A DNA stretch of 64,000 nucleotides from Polynucleobacter acidiphobus (GCF_003065385.1 NZ_CP023277.1:1576829-1640828); one strand, 5' to 3'; numbered from the stretch's first letter, positions 13,873 to 24,612 are shown. The notes: generated by a model not told the origin, from the sequence alone. Translations and numbers: made by a program.

Positions 13873-16230
13873 TTGGGGCGTAGCGCGATGCATTCTTTAT
13901 TAGGGTGGGTATTCGGTCTAAGCATCGCGCTTTGCTTCCAATGCGCTCACGCCCAAGGAGGCTTTCCTCAATTTACTCAAGCAGAGCAAGAATGGATCAA
14001 AGCCCACCCGATCGTTCAATTTAGTATTCATGAAAAGTATCGCCCCTACTGGGATAGCGGCATTTATCCCAAACTACTATCAAAGTTAAAAGATTGTTCG
14101 GGCATCGAATTTTCACCAAAGTGGCGTAGTTCTGATGACGTTGGCATTCATCAAATTCGTAATGGCGAAGTAAGCCTTGTGATTGATCCCAATAGAAAAC
14201 TGGAATCAGCGATTCCTGGACGGCTCACAGAACCGATCTTTTGGGGACACGATGTGATGATGGCAACGCAAGCCAATATCACATCCTCATTAAATCCCAA
14301 GATTGAAAAGACCATCTTTTTTGATCGTGGTTATGACTTCTCAGAGCCAATAAAAGAAGCGCGCCTCATCAATTCACCAGAATTGATCGCTCAACAGCTG
14401 TTAGCTGGAGAGGCGCACTTTGCGGTGATGCCGCTACGCTTGGCAATGCATCTTAGCGAACAACCCAATCTTCAAGACATGCAAATTCGGCCTTTAGGCC
14501 ATAAGCCATTTGCCTATCGATGGCTGATTGCAGACCAAGCTCGCATCCTGCACTCGATTGTTCAAAAATCATTACATGAAGCGGATCCGTTTTTCATGGG
14601 TGAGCTATTAGCGCTTCCATCTTTAGCGTTCGATCGATCAAGATCTCTAGCAAATTGGCTCTGGTTTGGCATCGCCAGCTCCTTTGTATTGATAGCGTTT
14701 CTGGTTGGCCACCATATTTGGCAACGTAAGAGGCAATTCCGAACAGAGTCCGACTTATTAAGCATTGCTCAAGAAGCAAAAGATGCCAATGATGCTAAAT
14801 CCGCATTCTTAGCCACTGTTAGCCATGAAATCCGCACACCAATGAATGCAGTCATCGGCGCTCAGGAACTGTTACTGAAAAATAGTTCATTAAATCAACA
14901 TCAACGCGATTTACTGCAAAGTGCCCACACGTCGGCGGCTTCATTATTAGGAATGCTCAATCAAGTGCTTGATATGGCAAAAATTGAAGCGGGCAAATTT
15001 ACCGTTGAGCATGAACCAGTTGATTTAAAGAAAATTCTTTCCGAAATTAATCAAACCTTCTTTGGGTATGCCAAGAATAAAGGGCTTCATCTAGCCAGCT
15101 TTATTGATCCAAATATTGCCGATGTATTACTGCTCGATCCCTTACGTATCCGTCAAATTCTTCACAATCTCCTGAGTAATGCCATTAAATTTACCGAGCA
15201 AGGTCTTGTGTTTTTTGAGGTTCGGATATTGGCTAATGACCATGCAGGCCAATTATTGGAGTTTCGGGTGATTGACCAAGGCATTGGAATGGCTAAACAG
15301 GACATTGAGCGGATGCAGATGCCCTTCGAGCAAATTCGTTCCCATCTATCAACGAATAACGAGTCAGGCTCAAGCACTGGCCTTGGACTAAGTATTACCA
15401 ATCATCTGATTGGATTGATGCAAAGCCAATTGATCATAGAAAGTGCACCCAGTTTGGGAACGAGTATTCATTTTGTCGTCGCATTTTCTAGAACCTGTCA
15501 CCCAATTGAGAATGTGCAGCGCTCTCTGAATTCACCAGGCCACCCTTTGCTTAAAAATCGTCGTGCACTGATTGTTGAGGATCATCCGGCTAGCCGACAA
15601 ATCCTTTACTTGCAATTGCAAACCCTTGGCATTCAAGTTGATCAGTGCACCAATGGTGACGAAGCACTTGAATATTTGCATAAGGATTCCTATGACATGA
15701 TTCTTACCGATCACTCAATGCCTGGAATGCATGGTACGGATTTGGCTCGCTCGATTCGATCGATGGGTTATCACGATATTGTGATTATTGGCATTACAGC
15801 GGATATCTATGCTCAGACTTTGCAGGACAAGCTGATGCAATCAGGAATGAATGGTGTTCTGATTAAACCTGTCCGCCTAGAATGCCTTGAATCTGAATTA
15901 TTAAAGCATTTGCATCTGCGCCCCACAAGAGCGCCCACTAACCCATCAGACCAATCTCTACCGATGAATAACTTGATTCTGGAGGAGGTTTATAAAGTTC
16001 AACTCGAAACACTGGAGATCCTCAAAGAGAAGATTGATCGTAGCTCACTAATGAGCTTGATTCATAAAATCAAAGGGGGGGCATTGCTGAGCGAAGATCA
16101 ATTACTCTATGTCCAATGCGTTCATTTGGAAAAATCAGAGGCTGATCTGACGATACTGCAGCAATCCTTCCAAGAAAGTCTTATTGCTAGCAATCATCGC
16201 CTAGACAAACAGATCAACACTCCTCATTAA
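13873..16230 (+). CDS. Hybrid sensor histidine kinase with REC and HPt domains, BvgS-like
   Basis: 785 aa multi-step phosphorelay kinase. Order: signal peptide (to about 28), one periplasmic substrate-binding (Venus-flytrap) domain beginning FTQAEQEWIKAHP (about 34-260), one membrane helix (about 263-283), HisKA with His318 in SHEIRTP, an ATPase with HNLLSNAIKF and GLGLSI boxes, a receiver with Asp613 in LTDHSMPG, and HPt with His731 in IHKIKGGA. Compared with Bordetella BvgS it has one flytrap instead of two and no PAS. The TTG start has a GAGGG site 6 bases upstream; ATG 13888 is the alternative. It likely feeds the adjacent BvgA-like regulator. Confidence 0.88.
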   Translation: MGRSAMHSLLGWVFGLSIALCFQCAHAQGGFPQFTQAEQEWIKAHPIVQFSIHEKYRPYWDSGIYPKLLSKLKDCSGIEFSPKWRSSDDVGIHQIRNGEVSLVIDPNRKLESAIPGRLTEPIFWGHDVMMATQANITSSLNPKIEKTIFFDRGYDFSEPIKEARLINSPELIAQQLLAGEAHFAVMPLRLAMHLSEQPNLQDMQIRPLGHKPFAYRWLIADQARILHSIVQKSLHEADPFFMGELLALPSLAFDRSRSLANWLWFGIASSFVLIAFLVGHHIWQRKRQFRTESDLLSIAQEAKDANDAKSAFLATVSHEIRTPMNAVIGAQELLLKNSSLNQHQRDLLQSAHTSAASLLGMLNQVLDMAKIEAGKFTVEHEPVDLKKILSEINQTFFGYAKNKGLHLASFIDPNIADVLLLDPLRIRQILHNLLSNAIKFTEQGLVFFEVRILANDHAGQLLEFRVIDQGIGMAKQDIERMQMPFEQIRSHLSTNNESGSSTGLGLSITNHLIGLMQSQLIIESAPSLGTSIHFVVAFSRTCHPIENVQRSLNSPGHPLLKNRRALIVEDHPASRQILYLQLQTLGIQVDQCTNGDEALEYLHKDSYDMILTDHSMPGMHGTDLARSIRSMGYHDIVIIGITADIYAQTLQDKLMQSGMNGVLIKPVRLECLESELLKHLHLRPTRAPTNPSDQSLPMNNLILEEVYKVQLETLEILKEKIDRSSLMSLIHKIKGGALLSEDQLLYVQCVHLEKSEADLTILQQSFQESLIASNHRLDKQINTPH

Positions 16231-16274
16231 TCCAAACAAGCTCATCCGTTCATCTAGGTCTTTTAGCATTAGAG

Positions 16275-16553
16275 CTAGCGCTTATTCACGGCGTCTTTAA
16301 AGGACTTGCCAGCAGAAAATTTGACTGTCTTAGAGGCTGCAATTTTAATCGCCTCACCGGTCTTTGGGTTACGCCCCATTCTGGCTGCGCGTGATCCCAA
16401 GGAAAAGCTTCCAAAGCCCACCAATTGCATCGTGTTACCCTTGGCAACGCTCGCCTTGATCGCATCGAGAGCTAAATTAAGGACCTCCTCCGCTTTGGTT
16501 TTACTTAAATCCGCTCCATCTGCAATCACATCCACTAAATCTGCTTTTGTCAT
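16275..16553 (-). CDS. hupB: DNA-binding protein HU
   Basis: 92 aa histone-like nucleoid protein. It starts MTKADLVDVIADGADLSKTKAE and has the FGSFSLGSRAARMGRNPKTG beta-arm (about 48-67) that intercalates DNA. A monocistronic unit converging on the BvgS-like gene with 44 bp between. Confidence 0.95.
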   Translation of the reverse strand: MTKADLVDVIADGADLSKTKAEEVLNLALDAIKASVAKGNTMQLVGFGSFSLGSRAARMGRNPKTGEAIKIAASKTVKFSAGKSFKDAVNKR

Positions 16554-16687
16554 GATCTATTTCCTTTAATTGGGTGTTATTTGTCGAGAAGCGGATTGCC
16601 ATGAATTGGCTAAACTGGATCTCCACGTTTATCCTAGCAAAGATATGTAGAAAATCTGTAAATACTTTTAGACAAAGTAAAAAAATA

Positions 16688-18265
16688 ATGGGATTTATGA
16701 ACTTTAGTGGGCTAAGTTGTATTTTTTTAACTCGAAATCTAGGGTTAGTACTAGCACTTTTCTGCTTCGCCCCTTTTCTTGGTCATGATGCTGCGGCCCA
16801 ATCTACCCTTCCCACTAGCGTTGAACAGGCGATTAAACGTAGTGGCATTCCGAAAGATTCGATCAGCATTGCGGTTAGTGAAATTCCATCGGCAGCCAAT
16901 CCAAAGCTTAGCTCACCTTCGATTATTCGTTGGCGTGATGAAGTTGCCATGAATCCAGCCTCCACGATTAAATTACTCACCACCTTGGTTGCCCTTGATG
17001 TTTTGGGGCCAAAGTACCGATGGAAAACCGAACTCTTCACCGATGGTGCGATCAAAAATGGGACCTTAAAAGGTAACATCTATTTTGTGGGTCATGGTGA
17101 TCCCAAATGGATCCCAGAGGAGCTTGATCGCCTAACAAAACAATTGCGTGCCCTTGGTATCCAACGCATTGATGGCAATTTGGTTTTTGACCGAAGCGCG
17201 TATGCCAAGCAAGTGATGGAAGAGGTCACGATTGATGGTGAAACCTTACGCGCCTATAACGTTCCACCTGATCCTTTGTTGTATGCCTTTCGCACCCTCT
17301 CTTTTCAGATTAATCCGAATAAAAATGGTGACGGCTTTCAGATCAGTTATACCCCAAAGTTAGCCCGGCTCACGGTCCAAAATGACATTTTGATGAGCTC
17401 GGCTCCATGCGATGGGGCAAAGCGTAATCTCCGCCTTGAAATGGTTCCCAACCCATTGGAGATGGCAAACTCTCAAGTAAAGAATAAATCCGCAATCCAG
17501 TGGCAAGCTATTTTTACCGGCGAACTACCTCAGAACTGTCGGGGCGTTACATTCAATGTGGTCAAGTTCGATCCCGATACCTTTCTGACCCTAGGATTTA
17601 CTGCGGCGTGGGAAGAGGCCGGGGGGCTTTGGGTTCGCCCACCTCGCGGTCAAGCAGGATCAGTTCCTGTATATGCCCGCCCTCTATTGAGCATTGAAGG
17701 TTTAAGTCTTTTAGATGCTGCCGAGGACATTAATAAGTTCTCAAACAATGTAATGGCCCGACAGGTTTTTTTGACCCTCGCCCTTGAAAAAATTGGTAAG
17801 CCTGCTGATATTGAATCAGCAAAAGGTGTGGTGCAAGCTTGGCTAAATCAGCGCGGATTGGATTTTCCGGAACTCGTGATTGAGAATGGTTCAGGCCTAT
17901 CCCGTAACGAAGCAATCTCTGCACGCAATCTGAATAGCCTCTTGATTTCGGCTCAAAACTTGCCGATTGCCGAGACCTTTGCCGCTACCTTGCCGGCCGC
18001 TGGATCCGAGGGAACCATGCGAAACCGCTTGATTACTCAACTACGTAAATTTTTACACCTCAAGAAAAAACCAGAGGCCCGCATCAAAACAGGCTCTCTA
18101 AACAATGTTCGTACGATCTCGGGTTATGTCTACAGTAAATCAGGTCGGATCTATGCAGTGACCTCGTTCATCAATGACCCCAAAGCTAATCGAGGCCAAG
18201 AGGTGCATGATCAACTGCTCACGTGGTTGCTAGAGGACGGTCCAGATCCAAAAGATGCGCGCTGA
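16688..18265 (+). CDS. dacB: D-alanyl-D-alanine carboxypeptidase/endopeptidase (PBP4, DacB)
   Basis: Periplasmic low-molecular-weight class C penicillin-binding protein that trims or cuts peptidoglycan cross-links. ATG 16688 gives a signal peptide ending ...HDAAAQS, whereas the longer frame from 16574 adds a region without signal-peptide character. The three catalytic motifs are NPASTIKLL (SxxK), SNN (SxN) and IKTGS (KTG). A large insert between SxxK and SxN is typical of PBP4. The last 55 bp overlap sua5 on the opposite strand. Confidence 0.92.
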   Translation: MGFMNFSGLSCIFLTRNLGLVLALFCFAPFLGHDAAAQSTLPTSVEQAIKRSGIPKDSISIAVSEIPSAANPKLSSPSIIRWRDEVAMNPASTIKLLTTLVALDVLGPKYRWKTELFTDGAIKNGTLKGNIYFVGHGDPKWIPEELDRLTKQLRALGIQRIDGNLVFDRSAYAKQVMEEVTIDGETLRAYNVPPDPLLYAFRTLSFQINPNKNGDGFQISYTPKLARLTVQNDILMSSAPCDGAKRNLRLEMVPNPLEMANSQVKNKSAIQWQAIFTGELPQNCRGVTFNVVKFDPDTFLTLGFTAAWEEAGGLWVRPPRGQAGSVPVYARPLLSIEGLSLLDAAEDINKFSNNVMARQVFLTLALEKIGKPADIESAKGVVQAWLNQRGLDFPELVIENGSGLSRNEAISARNLNSLLISAQNLPIAETFAATLPAAGSEGTMRNRLITQLRKFLHLKKKPEARIKTGSLNNVRTISGYVYSKSGRIYAVTSFINDPKANRGQEVHDQLLTWLLEDGPDPKDAR

Positions 18266-19293
18266 AGCCGATCGCGTACCGCATCCCACGCCTCGGTCTT
18301 TGGAGGGCTTGGGATAAAAATGGCTTGGTATTGGCCTTGATCAAGATCTCTTAAGAGGCGATAGAGTTGCTTTGCAACTAATGCGGGATCCATCGCAAGT
18401 GCTATGAAAGTCAGATTGTTCAAATAGGCTTTGAGTAGAGCCTCATGCTGTGAATGCTCTTGTTCCCAAACAAGCACAGCAAATTTAGCTTCAGGCGCTT
18501 GCCGAATCAAGGAATCGAGTTGCAATGCTAGATCAGAAACTGAATATAAATACAGAGGGGTATGGGGTGCGTAGTGAGCAAGATGGGTACCTGATACTCG
18601 GGGCTGGCTTACTCCACCTCCACCACTCACCACATCAATTCTGGTGCTTGCTTTAATCATGGATGGGCTAATTGATCCTGGGCGAAGTAATTTGGGTGAC
18701 CCTTCGCCAGAGACATCCAAAATGGTTGACTCAATTCCATGCTCACAAGACCCGCCATCTAAAATCAATAGATCTGGATTATTTGGAAACTCAGCCTCAA
18801 CGTCGGCCGCTGAGGTCGGTGAGATACGCCCATAACGATTAGCAGATGGTGCGGCAATACCGCCCCCAAAACGTTGCAATATCTCTTGGGTCAATGGATG
18901 AGCCGGTGAACGAATCGCCACGGTGGCCTGTCCTCCAGTGACAGAATCCAAAACCGATTTACTTTTTTCAAAGACCAACGTTAAAGGTCCTGGCCAAAAG
19001 TGCTTGATCAAAATCAGTGCGCTCTCCGGGATGTGCCGAGTCCAGGGGCTTAAGATGGTCAGCCACTCTTGTTCAAGATCTTTGCTGCTACTTGATGGTG
19101 CCTGAACATGAACAATCAAGGGATGATCGGTAGGCCTTCCCTTGAGTTGGTAAATTTTTTGGATTGCATCACGATTACTCGCATCAGCACCCAAACCATA
19201 TACGGTCTCGGTGGGAATGGCTACAAGCTTCCCAGTCCGAATTGCATCAAGAGCACAATCGATTAAGGACGAATTCAGCTTGGTCATTCCCAA
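18211..19293 (-). CDS. sua5: L-threonylcarbamoyladenylate synthase, Sua5-type
   Basis: Makes threonylcarbamoyl-AMP for the t6A37 tRNA modification. 360 aa, the long Sua5 form: YrdC domain (about 1-205, with PTETVYGLGADASN, KGRPTDHPLIVH and the SANRYGRISPT segment), then a C-terminal Sua5 domain linked by HLAHYAPHTPLYLY. Last gene of the pgk-to-sua5 operon, 2 bp after purK. Confidence 0.94.
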   Translation of the reverse strand: MGMTKLNSSLIDCALDAIRTGKLVAIPTETVYGLGADASNRDAIQKIYQLKGRPTDHPLIVHVQAPSSSSKDLEQEWLTILSPWTRHIPESALILIKHFWPGPLTLVFEKSKSVLDSVTGGQATVAIRSPAHPLTQEILQRFGGGIAAPSANRYGRISPTSAADVEAEFPNNPDLLILDGGSCEHGIESTILDVSGEGSPKLLRPGSISPSMIKASTRIDVVSGGGGVSQPRVSGTHLAHYAPHTPLYLYSVSDLALQLDSLIRQAPEAKFAVLVWEQEHSQHEALLKAYLNNLTFIALAMDPALVAKQLYRLLRDLDQGQYQAIFIPSPPKTEAWDAVRDRLQRASFGSGPSSSNHVSS

Positions 19294-19295
19294 AT

Positions 19296-20495
19296 TTAAG
19301 GATCAATCCCTAAATGCTTGGCAACCTCAGCACAGGCCCGCTTTGCTTCCTCAATGGTATGGCCCAAACAATTGATATGGCCCATTTTGCGCCCAAGCTT
19401 GGGGCTAGCTTTGCCATACAGATGCAATTTAGCACTAGGATGATCCAACACTTGATTCCAGGGGGGTTCTTGAGTTATCCCAGAACTAAACCATGCATCA
19501 CCCAAAATATTGAGCATAGAGACATTGGTCAGCAGACGCACATCTCCTAAGGGCAGGCGTGCCATGGCTCTTACTTGTTGCTCAAATTGACTGGTTACAC
19601 AAGCGTCCATGGTGTAATGCCCTGAGTTATGGGGCCTTGGCGCAATCTCATTAACGATCACGGTTTGATCATTCAACACAAAGTACTCCACACACAAAAC
19701 GCCGACATAGCCCATTTCTTCTGCAATCAACTGACTGGCACGAATGATTTTAGGTACTAAGCTCGCTGGAAGAGATGGGGATGGAACGGTACTGGTATGC
19801 AAAATCCCATTTCGATGTACGTTCTCCGAGATCGGATACGCAACGCATTGCCCGTCATGACCGCGCACTACCAATGCTGAAACTTCAAATGCCAGCGGCA
19901 TCCGTTTTTCAAGTACGCAAGCCACACGACCTAAATCCTGCCAAGCCTTAGCTAAATCATTACGTTGATGAACAGTGACCTGTCCCTTGCCGTCATAACC
20001 CAAGCGCGCGGTCTTTAAGATCCCTGGAAATAAATGATCGGGTAGCTGGGCAAGATCACCTTCTGAACGAATCACTGCATAAGGAGCTGGACCAATCCCG
20101 GAGAGGCCTTGGCATTGTTCCAAAAACTGCTTTTCCACAATTCGGTCTTGTGCGATGGAAACACAAGCACCGCGCGGTGCCACAAAGATCCCTTGTGCTT
20201 CAAAATAATCCAGGGTCTTGGCGGGAACGTTCTCAAACTCAGTACTAATGGTCGCACAAAGTGCTGCCATTTCATGCAATGCGGTTGCATCATCGTAATT
20301 GGCGCAAAGATGCTTCTCCGCAACAGCGCCTCCCGGACTCAAAGGGTCTGGATCCAAAACACAAACCTTATAGCCTAGCGATTGCGCCTCGTGCACAAAC
20401 ATCCGCCCCAATTGACCGCCACCCAAAATACCAAGCCATGCCGGTGGAAGAATTGCGGATTGATCCTTCAAATTAGTACCTTGCGATGAACTCAT
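19296..20495 (-). CDS. purK: 5-(carboxyamino)imidazole ribonucleotide synthase
   Basis: ATP-grasp enzyme making N5-CAIR from AIR, ATP and bicarbonate in purine synthesis. 399 aa. Seen: LGILGGGQLGRMFVHEA (about 21-37), the ATP-grasp KTARLGYDGKGQ loop (about 165-176), EMGYVGVLCVEYFV, and NEIAPRPHNSGHYTMDAC (about 286-303). Paired with purE 21 bp upstream. Confidence 0.96.
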   Translation of the reverse strand: MSSSQGTNLKDQSAILPPAWLGILGGGQLGRMFVHEAQSLGYKVCVLDPDPLSPGGAVAEKHLCANYDDATALHEMAALCATISTEFENVPAKTLDYFEAQGIFVAPRGACVSIAQDRIVEKQFLEQCQGLSGIGPAPYAVIRSEGDLAQLPDHLFPGILKTARLGYDGKGQVTVHQRNDLAKAWQDLGRVACVLEKRMPLAFEVSALVVRGHDGQCVAYPISENVHRNGILHTSTVPSPSLPASLVPKIIRASQLIAEEMGYVGVLCVEYFVLNDQTVIVNEIAPRPHNSGHYTMDACVTSQFEQQVRAMARLPLGDVRLLTNVSMLNILGDAWFSSGITQEPPWNQVLDHPSAKLHLYGKASPKLGRKMGHINCLGHTIEEAKRACAEVAKHLGIDP

Positions 20496-20516
20496 TATGC
20501 GTTTGGATTGGGCAAC

Positions 20517-21005
20517 TTAAGGCAACTTCATTGCGCGGGCAGCTTGGGTTTGCTCCGCACGAAACGCGTGCAATTTTTTAGCCAGCTCCGGATCTGAATG
20601 CGCCAACATGCCGACGATATGCAAAGCTGCATTTGCTGCACCTGCCTCGCCAATCGCAAAGGTTGCTACTGGAATGCCTTTAGGCATCTGCGCGATTGAA
20701 TACAAAGAATCCTCTCCTCGCAAATACTTGCTGGGAACAGGCACGCCCCACACCGGCACAATCGTTTTGGATGCCAGCATTCCGGGCAAATGAGCTGCGC
20801 CGCCTGCTCCAGCAATGATGGCTCTCAAGCCCCGCGCCTGCGCAGATTCAGCGTAGGCGAACATTTCGTCGGGCATGCGATGGGCAGACAGCACTTGTTT
20901 TTCATAGGCAATCCCAAAATGCTCAAGCATCTGAACTGCATGCTGCATCGTATCCCAATCGGAATTGGATCCCATTACTACGCCTACGATGACCGGACTC
21001 GTCAT
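20517..21005 (-). CDS. purE: N5-carboxyaminoimidazole ribonucleotide mutase
   Basis: Class I PurE, converting N5-CAIR to CAIR after PurK. 162 aa. It has VMGSNSDWDTMQ (about 10-21), VLSAHRMPDEM with the catalytic His, and AGAGGAAHLPGMLAS. It follows purC by 60 bp in the operon. Confidence 0.97.
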   Translation of the reverse strand: MTSPVIVGVVMGSNSDWDTMQHAVQMLEHFGIAYEKQVLSAHRMPDEMFAYAESAQARGLRAIIAGAGGAAHLPGMLASKTIVPVWGVPVPSKYLRGEDSLYSIAQMPKGIPVATFAIGEAGAANAALHIVGMLAHSDPELAKKLHAFRAEQTQAARAMKLP

Positions 21006-21065
21006 GAAAACTCCAAGAATCTCAAAGTTGTATTATCGCAGTCTTTATGGGGGTCTAGGCACCCA

Positions 21066-21959
21066 TTACTGGGTTAGGCGCTGCCAGGCTTCACGGTATT
21101 TTTCGGCAGTTTTCTGAATAATCTCATCGGGCAAATGAGGAGCGGGTGCCGCCTTATTCCAAGGTTGGCCTTCAATCCTGACGGACTCGAGCCAATCACG
21201 TAAAAATTGCTTATCAAACGAGGGTGGATTGGATCCGACTCGATAGGTGTCAGCAGGCCAAAACCGTGAAGAGTCAGCCGTTAGGATCTCATCCATTAAA
21301 ACTAGCTGTCCTTTAGCATCCAAACCAAACTCAAATTTTGTATCGGCAATGATGATTCCGCGCCGACGCGCGTAGTCTGCCGCTTCGGTATACAAACGAA
21401 TACTGGTGTCCTTAATCTTTTTGGCTAACTCACTTCCAATGCGACGTTCAACCTCGGCATAAGAAATATTTTCATCGTGATGCCCCATCTCTGCTTTGGC
21501 AGCAGGAGTAAAAATAGGCTCTGGTAGTACTTGCGCATTTTGCATTCCCTTGGGCAAGGCAATTTCACAAACAGAACCGGTCTCTTGATAGTCTTTCCAG
21601 CCACTACCCGCTAAATACCCCCTGACAACCGCCTCAACTAAGATTGGCGTCAAGCGCTTGGCAACTACAGCCCGACCACGCACTTGATCAATCTCAGATG
21701 GGTCAACTACGGTCGCAGGATCAACACCGGTCAAGTGATTGGGGATGACATGGGCCAAATGAGAAAACCAAAAATTACTCATTTGATTGAGTACAACACC
21801 TTTCTCAGGAATGGCTTCCTGCATCACCACATCGAAGGCGGAGATACGATCACTCGTAATCATTAATAAATGATCCTGATCGATCGCATAAACATCGCGC
21901 ACCTTACCTCGCGAGACTAATGGCAGCGAGGAAATTGAAGTGGTGTGTAATGCATTCAT
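21066..21959 (-). CDS. purC: Phosphoribosylaminoimidazole-succinocarboxamide (SAICAR) synthase
   Basis: Condenses CAIR with aspartate using ATP. 297 aa, the longer proteobacterial/yeast-like type. Seen: [21 protein letters not shown] (21897-21835), [21 protein letters not shown] region, and [12 protein letters not shown] and [10 protein letters not shown] near the C-terminus. It begins 2 bp after pyk. In many Burkholderiales an aldolase gene (fba/cbbA) lies between pyk and purC; it is absent here. Confidence 0.96.
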   Translation of the reverse strand: MNALHTTSISSLPLVSRGKVRDVYAIDQDHLLMITSDRISAFDVVMQEAIPEKGVVLNQMSNFWFSHLAHVIPNHLTGVDPATVVDPSEIDQVRGRAVVAKRLTPILVEAVVRGYLAGSGWKDYQETGSVCEIALPKGMQNAQVLPEPIFTPAAKAEMGHHDENISYAEVERRIGSELAKKIKDTSIRLYTEAADYARRRGIIIADTKFEFGLDAKGQLVLMDEILTADSSRFWPADTYRVGSNPPSFDKQFLRDWLESVRIEGQPWNKAAPAPHLPDEIIQKTAEKYREAWQRLTQ

Positions 21960-21961
21960 GA

Positions 21962-23398
21962 TTAACGAACTTTAATAATTTTCAAGGTATTGGTGCCGCC
22001 AGGCTGATCCATTGGCTCACCGATCGTTAAAACAATCGTGTCACCTGATTTCACAACCCCTAACTTCTTTAAACGCTCTTCAACCTGCAGCAAAGCGACT
22101 TCACGATCAGCTCCTTTGCCAATACTAAAAGGCCTGACATTGCGATACGTGCTTAAGGCGCGCTGGGTTTCCACGCGACTAGTCAGTGCGAATATGGGCA
22201 CTCGAATGTTATGTCGACTCATCCAAATCGGCGTTGAGCCAGAGTCAGTCAAAGCCGCAATTGCTGTGGCGTTGAGATGATGAGCTGTAAAGAGTGCACC
22301 AAGTGCGATCGCTTGATCAATCCGTTCAAAGCGCTGGTCCAAGAAGTCTGTGTCCAAGTGAACCACTTCGGATTTTTCTGCTTCGATGCAAATAGCAGCC
22401 ATCTGCTCAATGGTCTTCACTGGGAACTGGCCGGTGGCTGATTCTGCTGAGAGCATCACCGCATCGGTGCCATCCAATACCGCATTCGCTACATCGCTCA
22501 CCTCAGCGCGAGTGGGTACTGGGGCACTAATCATCGACTCCATCATTTGGGTCGCAGTGATCGTAAATTTATTGGCATCCAAGGCCATTCGAATCATGCG
22601 CTTTTGCAATGCAGGTACTGCCGGATTACCAACTTCAATTGCCAAATCACCACGCGCCACCATGATGCCGTCGCTCTCATCAATAATGCTTTGCAGGGCT
22701 TCGGTAACGATCGCCTCGGCACGTTCGACTTTTGCAATCAGGCGGGCTTTGCCCTTGCCATGCTTCGCACTGGCAGCATCGGCTAACTTGCGGGCATAAG
22801 CCATATCGGCCCCATCCTTGGGAAAGCTAATCGCTAAGAAATCAATCCCCATGGAAATCGCAGCATCTAAATCAGCAATATCTTTCTCGGTGAGAGCGGG
22901 TGCTGTTAAGCCGCCGCCAGCACGATTAATGCCTTTGTTATTCGATAAAGGGCCGCCGCTCTCTACCCGGGTGTAAATTTCTCCACCCTTGACTTGGTCG
23001 ACTACTAAGACAATCAAACCGTCATTGAGTAAAAGTCGATCACCCGCCTCTACATCGTTGGGTAAATTTTTGTAATCCAGTCCCACCCGCTCTTCATTAC
23101 CAAGCTCACAGTTGACGTCCAAAATGAAGCGAGCACCCTCTTGAAGAATGACTTTTCCATTGGCAAACTTACCCACCCGAATCTTCGGGCCCTGCAAATC
23201 AGCCATGATGCCCACTTCACGATCAAGCTCTTTCGATATCTGACGCACCAGGTCATAACGTGCCTGATGATCAGCAACGGTTCCATGTGAAAAATTAAGA
23301 CGAACCACATTGAGTCCCGCACGAATCATGTCACGCAAGACCTCGGGCTTCTCGGACGCAGGCCCCAGCGTGGCAATAATTTTGGTAGCTCGTTGCAT
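21962..23398 (-). CDS. pyk: Pyruvate kinase
   Basis: Converts PEP and ADP to pyruvate and ATP. 478 aa. Seen: [25 protein letters not shown] (about 31-40), catalytic KVERAEAI region, [13 protein letters not shown], and [10 protein letters not shown] followed by [16 protein letters not shown]. Second gene of the operon, 2 bp after pgk. Confidence 0.97.
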   Translation of the reverse strand: MQRATKIIATLGPASEKPEVLRDMIRAGLNVVRLNFSHGTVADHQARYDLVRQISKELDREVGIMADLQGPKIRVGKFANGKVILQEGARFILDVNCELGNEERVGLDYKNLPNDVEAGDRLLLNDGLIVLVVDQVKGGEIYTRVESGGPLSNNKGINRAGGGLTAPALTEKDIADLDAAISMGIDFLAISFPKDGADMAYARKLADAASAKHGKGKARLIAKVERAEAIVTEALQSIIDESDGIMVARGDLAIEVGNPAVPALQKRMIRMALDANKFTITATQMMESMISAPVPTRAEVSDVANAVLDGTDAVMLSAESATGQFPVKTIEQMAAICIEAEKSEVVHLDTDFLDQRFERIDQAIALGALFTAHHLNATAIAALTDSGSTPIWMSRHNIRVPIFALTSRVETQRALSTYRNVRPFSIGKGADREVALLQVEERLKKLGVVKSGDTIVLTIGEPMDQPGGTNTLKIIKVR

Positions 23399-23400
23399 GA

Positions 23401-24612
23401 TTACTCCTTCGCGCGCTCTGCAAGCACGGCAAATGCAGGTAGGGTTTTGCCCTCAAGAAACTCCAAGAACGCCCCGCCTCCGGTTGAAATGTAGTCCACT
23501 TGATTCTCGATGCCGTACTTTGCAATGGCGGCCAAGGTATCCCCACCACCAGCAATCGAGAATGCTGGTGAGTGGGCAATGGCTGCTGCAATCATTTTGG
23601 TGCCGCCTCCAAACTGATCGATTTCAAATACGCCTAAAGGGCCATTCCAAACAATCGTGCCGGCATGCGCCAACATCATCGATAGTTGTGCGGCTGTTTT
23701 GGGACCAACATCCAAAATCATGTCGTCTGGCGCCACTTCGTCGACAGGCACCCGATTGGCTCTGGCTAAAGGCGATAACTCATTGGCAACCACCACGTCC
23801 TCAGGAATTGGCACGCGTGCCCCACGCTTTTCCATGAGCGCAATAATTTCTTTAGCTTCATTCACCAAATCTGGCTCAGCCAGCGACTTACCAATATTGA
23901 TACCTTTAGCCAATAAAAAGGTGTTGGCAATCCCGCCACCAACAATTAATTCATCAACTTTCTCGGCGAGCGACTTCAGAATGGTCAATTTAGTTGATAC
24001 CTTAGAACCCGCCACAATGGCAACCAGCGGCCTTCTGGGTTCTGCTAATGCTCGACTCAAAGCATCGAGCTCAGCAGCCATTAGAGGGCCAGCACACGCG
24101 ACCTTAGCAAACCGGGCAATACCATGCGTTGTGGCTTCAGCGCGATGCGCCGTGCCAAATGCATCATTGACGTAGACATCGCATAAGGCAGCCATTTTTT
24201 TGGCTAATTCATCCGTATTCTTTTTCTCACCCACATTGACCCGACAGTTTTCCAAAAGAACCAGATCGCCTGGGTTCAGTTCAAAACCACCGTCAACCCA
24301 ATTGCTAATTAATGGAACCTTACGATTTAAGATCTCCGCAATGCGATGGGCAATTGGTGCCAAACTATCTTCCGCCTTAAACACTCCTTCGCTAGGCCGA
24401 CCCAAATGAGAGGTCACCATCACCGCTGCTCCGCCATCCAAACACATCTGAATCGCCGGGATCGATGCCCGAATCCGCGTATCTTCGGTAATGTTGCCAG
24501 CCTCATCTTGAGGGACGTTCAAATCAGCACGGATAAATACCCGTTTACCTCTGAGCTGACCAGATGCTGCGAGATCGCTAAGGCGCTTTACATGAAGCAA
24601 AGTGGTGGACAT
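23401..24612 (-). CDS. pgk: Phosphoglycerate kinase
   Basis: Glycolytic enzyme interconverting 1,3-bisphosphoglycerate and 3-phosphoglycerate. 403 aa. Seen: [16 protein letters not shown] (about 24-39), [43 protein letters not shown], and the terminal [14 protein letters not shown]. First gene of the operon pgk-pyk-purC-purE-purK-sua5, with a 49 bp leader after azlD. Confidence 0.98.
   Translation of the reverse strand: MSTTLLHVKRLSDLAASGQLRGKRVFIRADLNVPQDEAGNITEDTRIRASIPAIQMCLDGGAAVMVTSHLGRPSEGVFKAEDSLAPIAHRIAEILNRKVPLISNWVDGGFELNPGDLVLLENCRVNVGEKKNTDELAKKMAALCDVYVNDAFGTAHRAEATTHGIARFAKVACAGPLMAAELDALSRALAEPRRPLVAIVAGSKVSTKLTILKSLAEKVDELIVGGGIANTFLLAKGINIGKSLAEPDLVNEAKEIIALMEKRGARVPIPEDVVVANELSPLARANRVPVDEVAPDDMILDVGPKTAAQLSMMLAHAGTIVWNGPLGVFEIDQFGGGTKMIAAAIAHSPAFSIAGGGDTLAAIAKYGIENQVDYISTGGGAFLEFLEGKTLPAFAVLAERAKE

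Noticed and set aside
23310..23837. Long open frame (175 codons) opposite pgk/pyk
   Set aside because: It is antisense to two well-conserved enzymes, lacks any family pattern and has no ribosome site.
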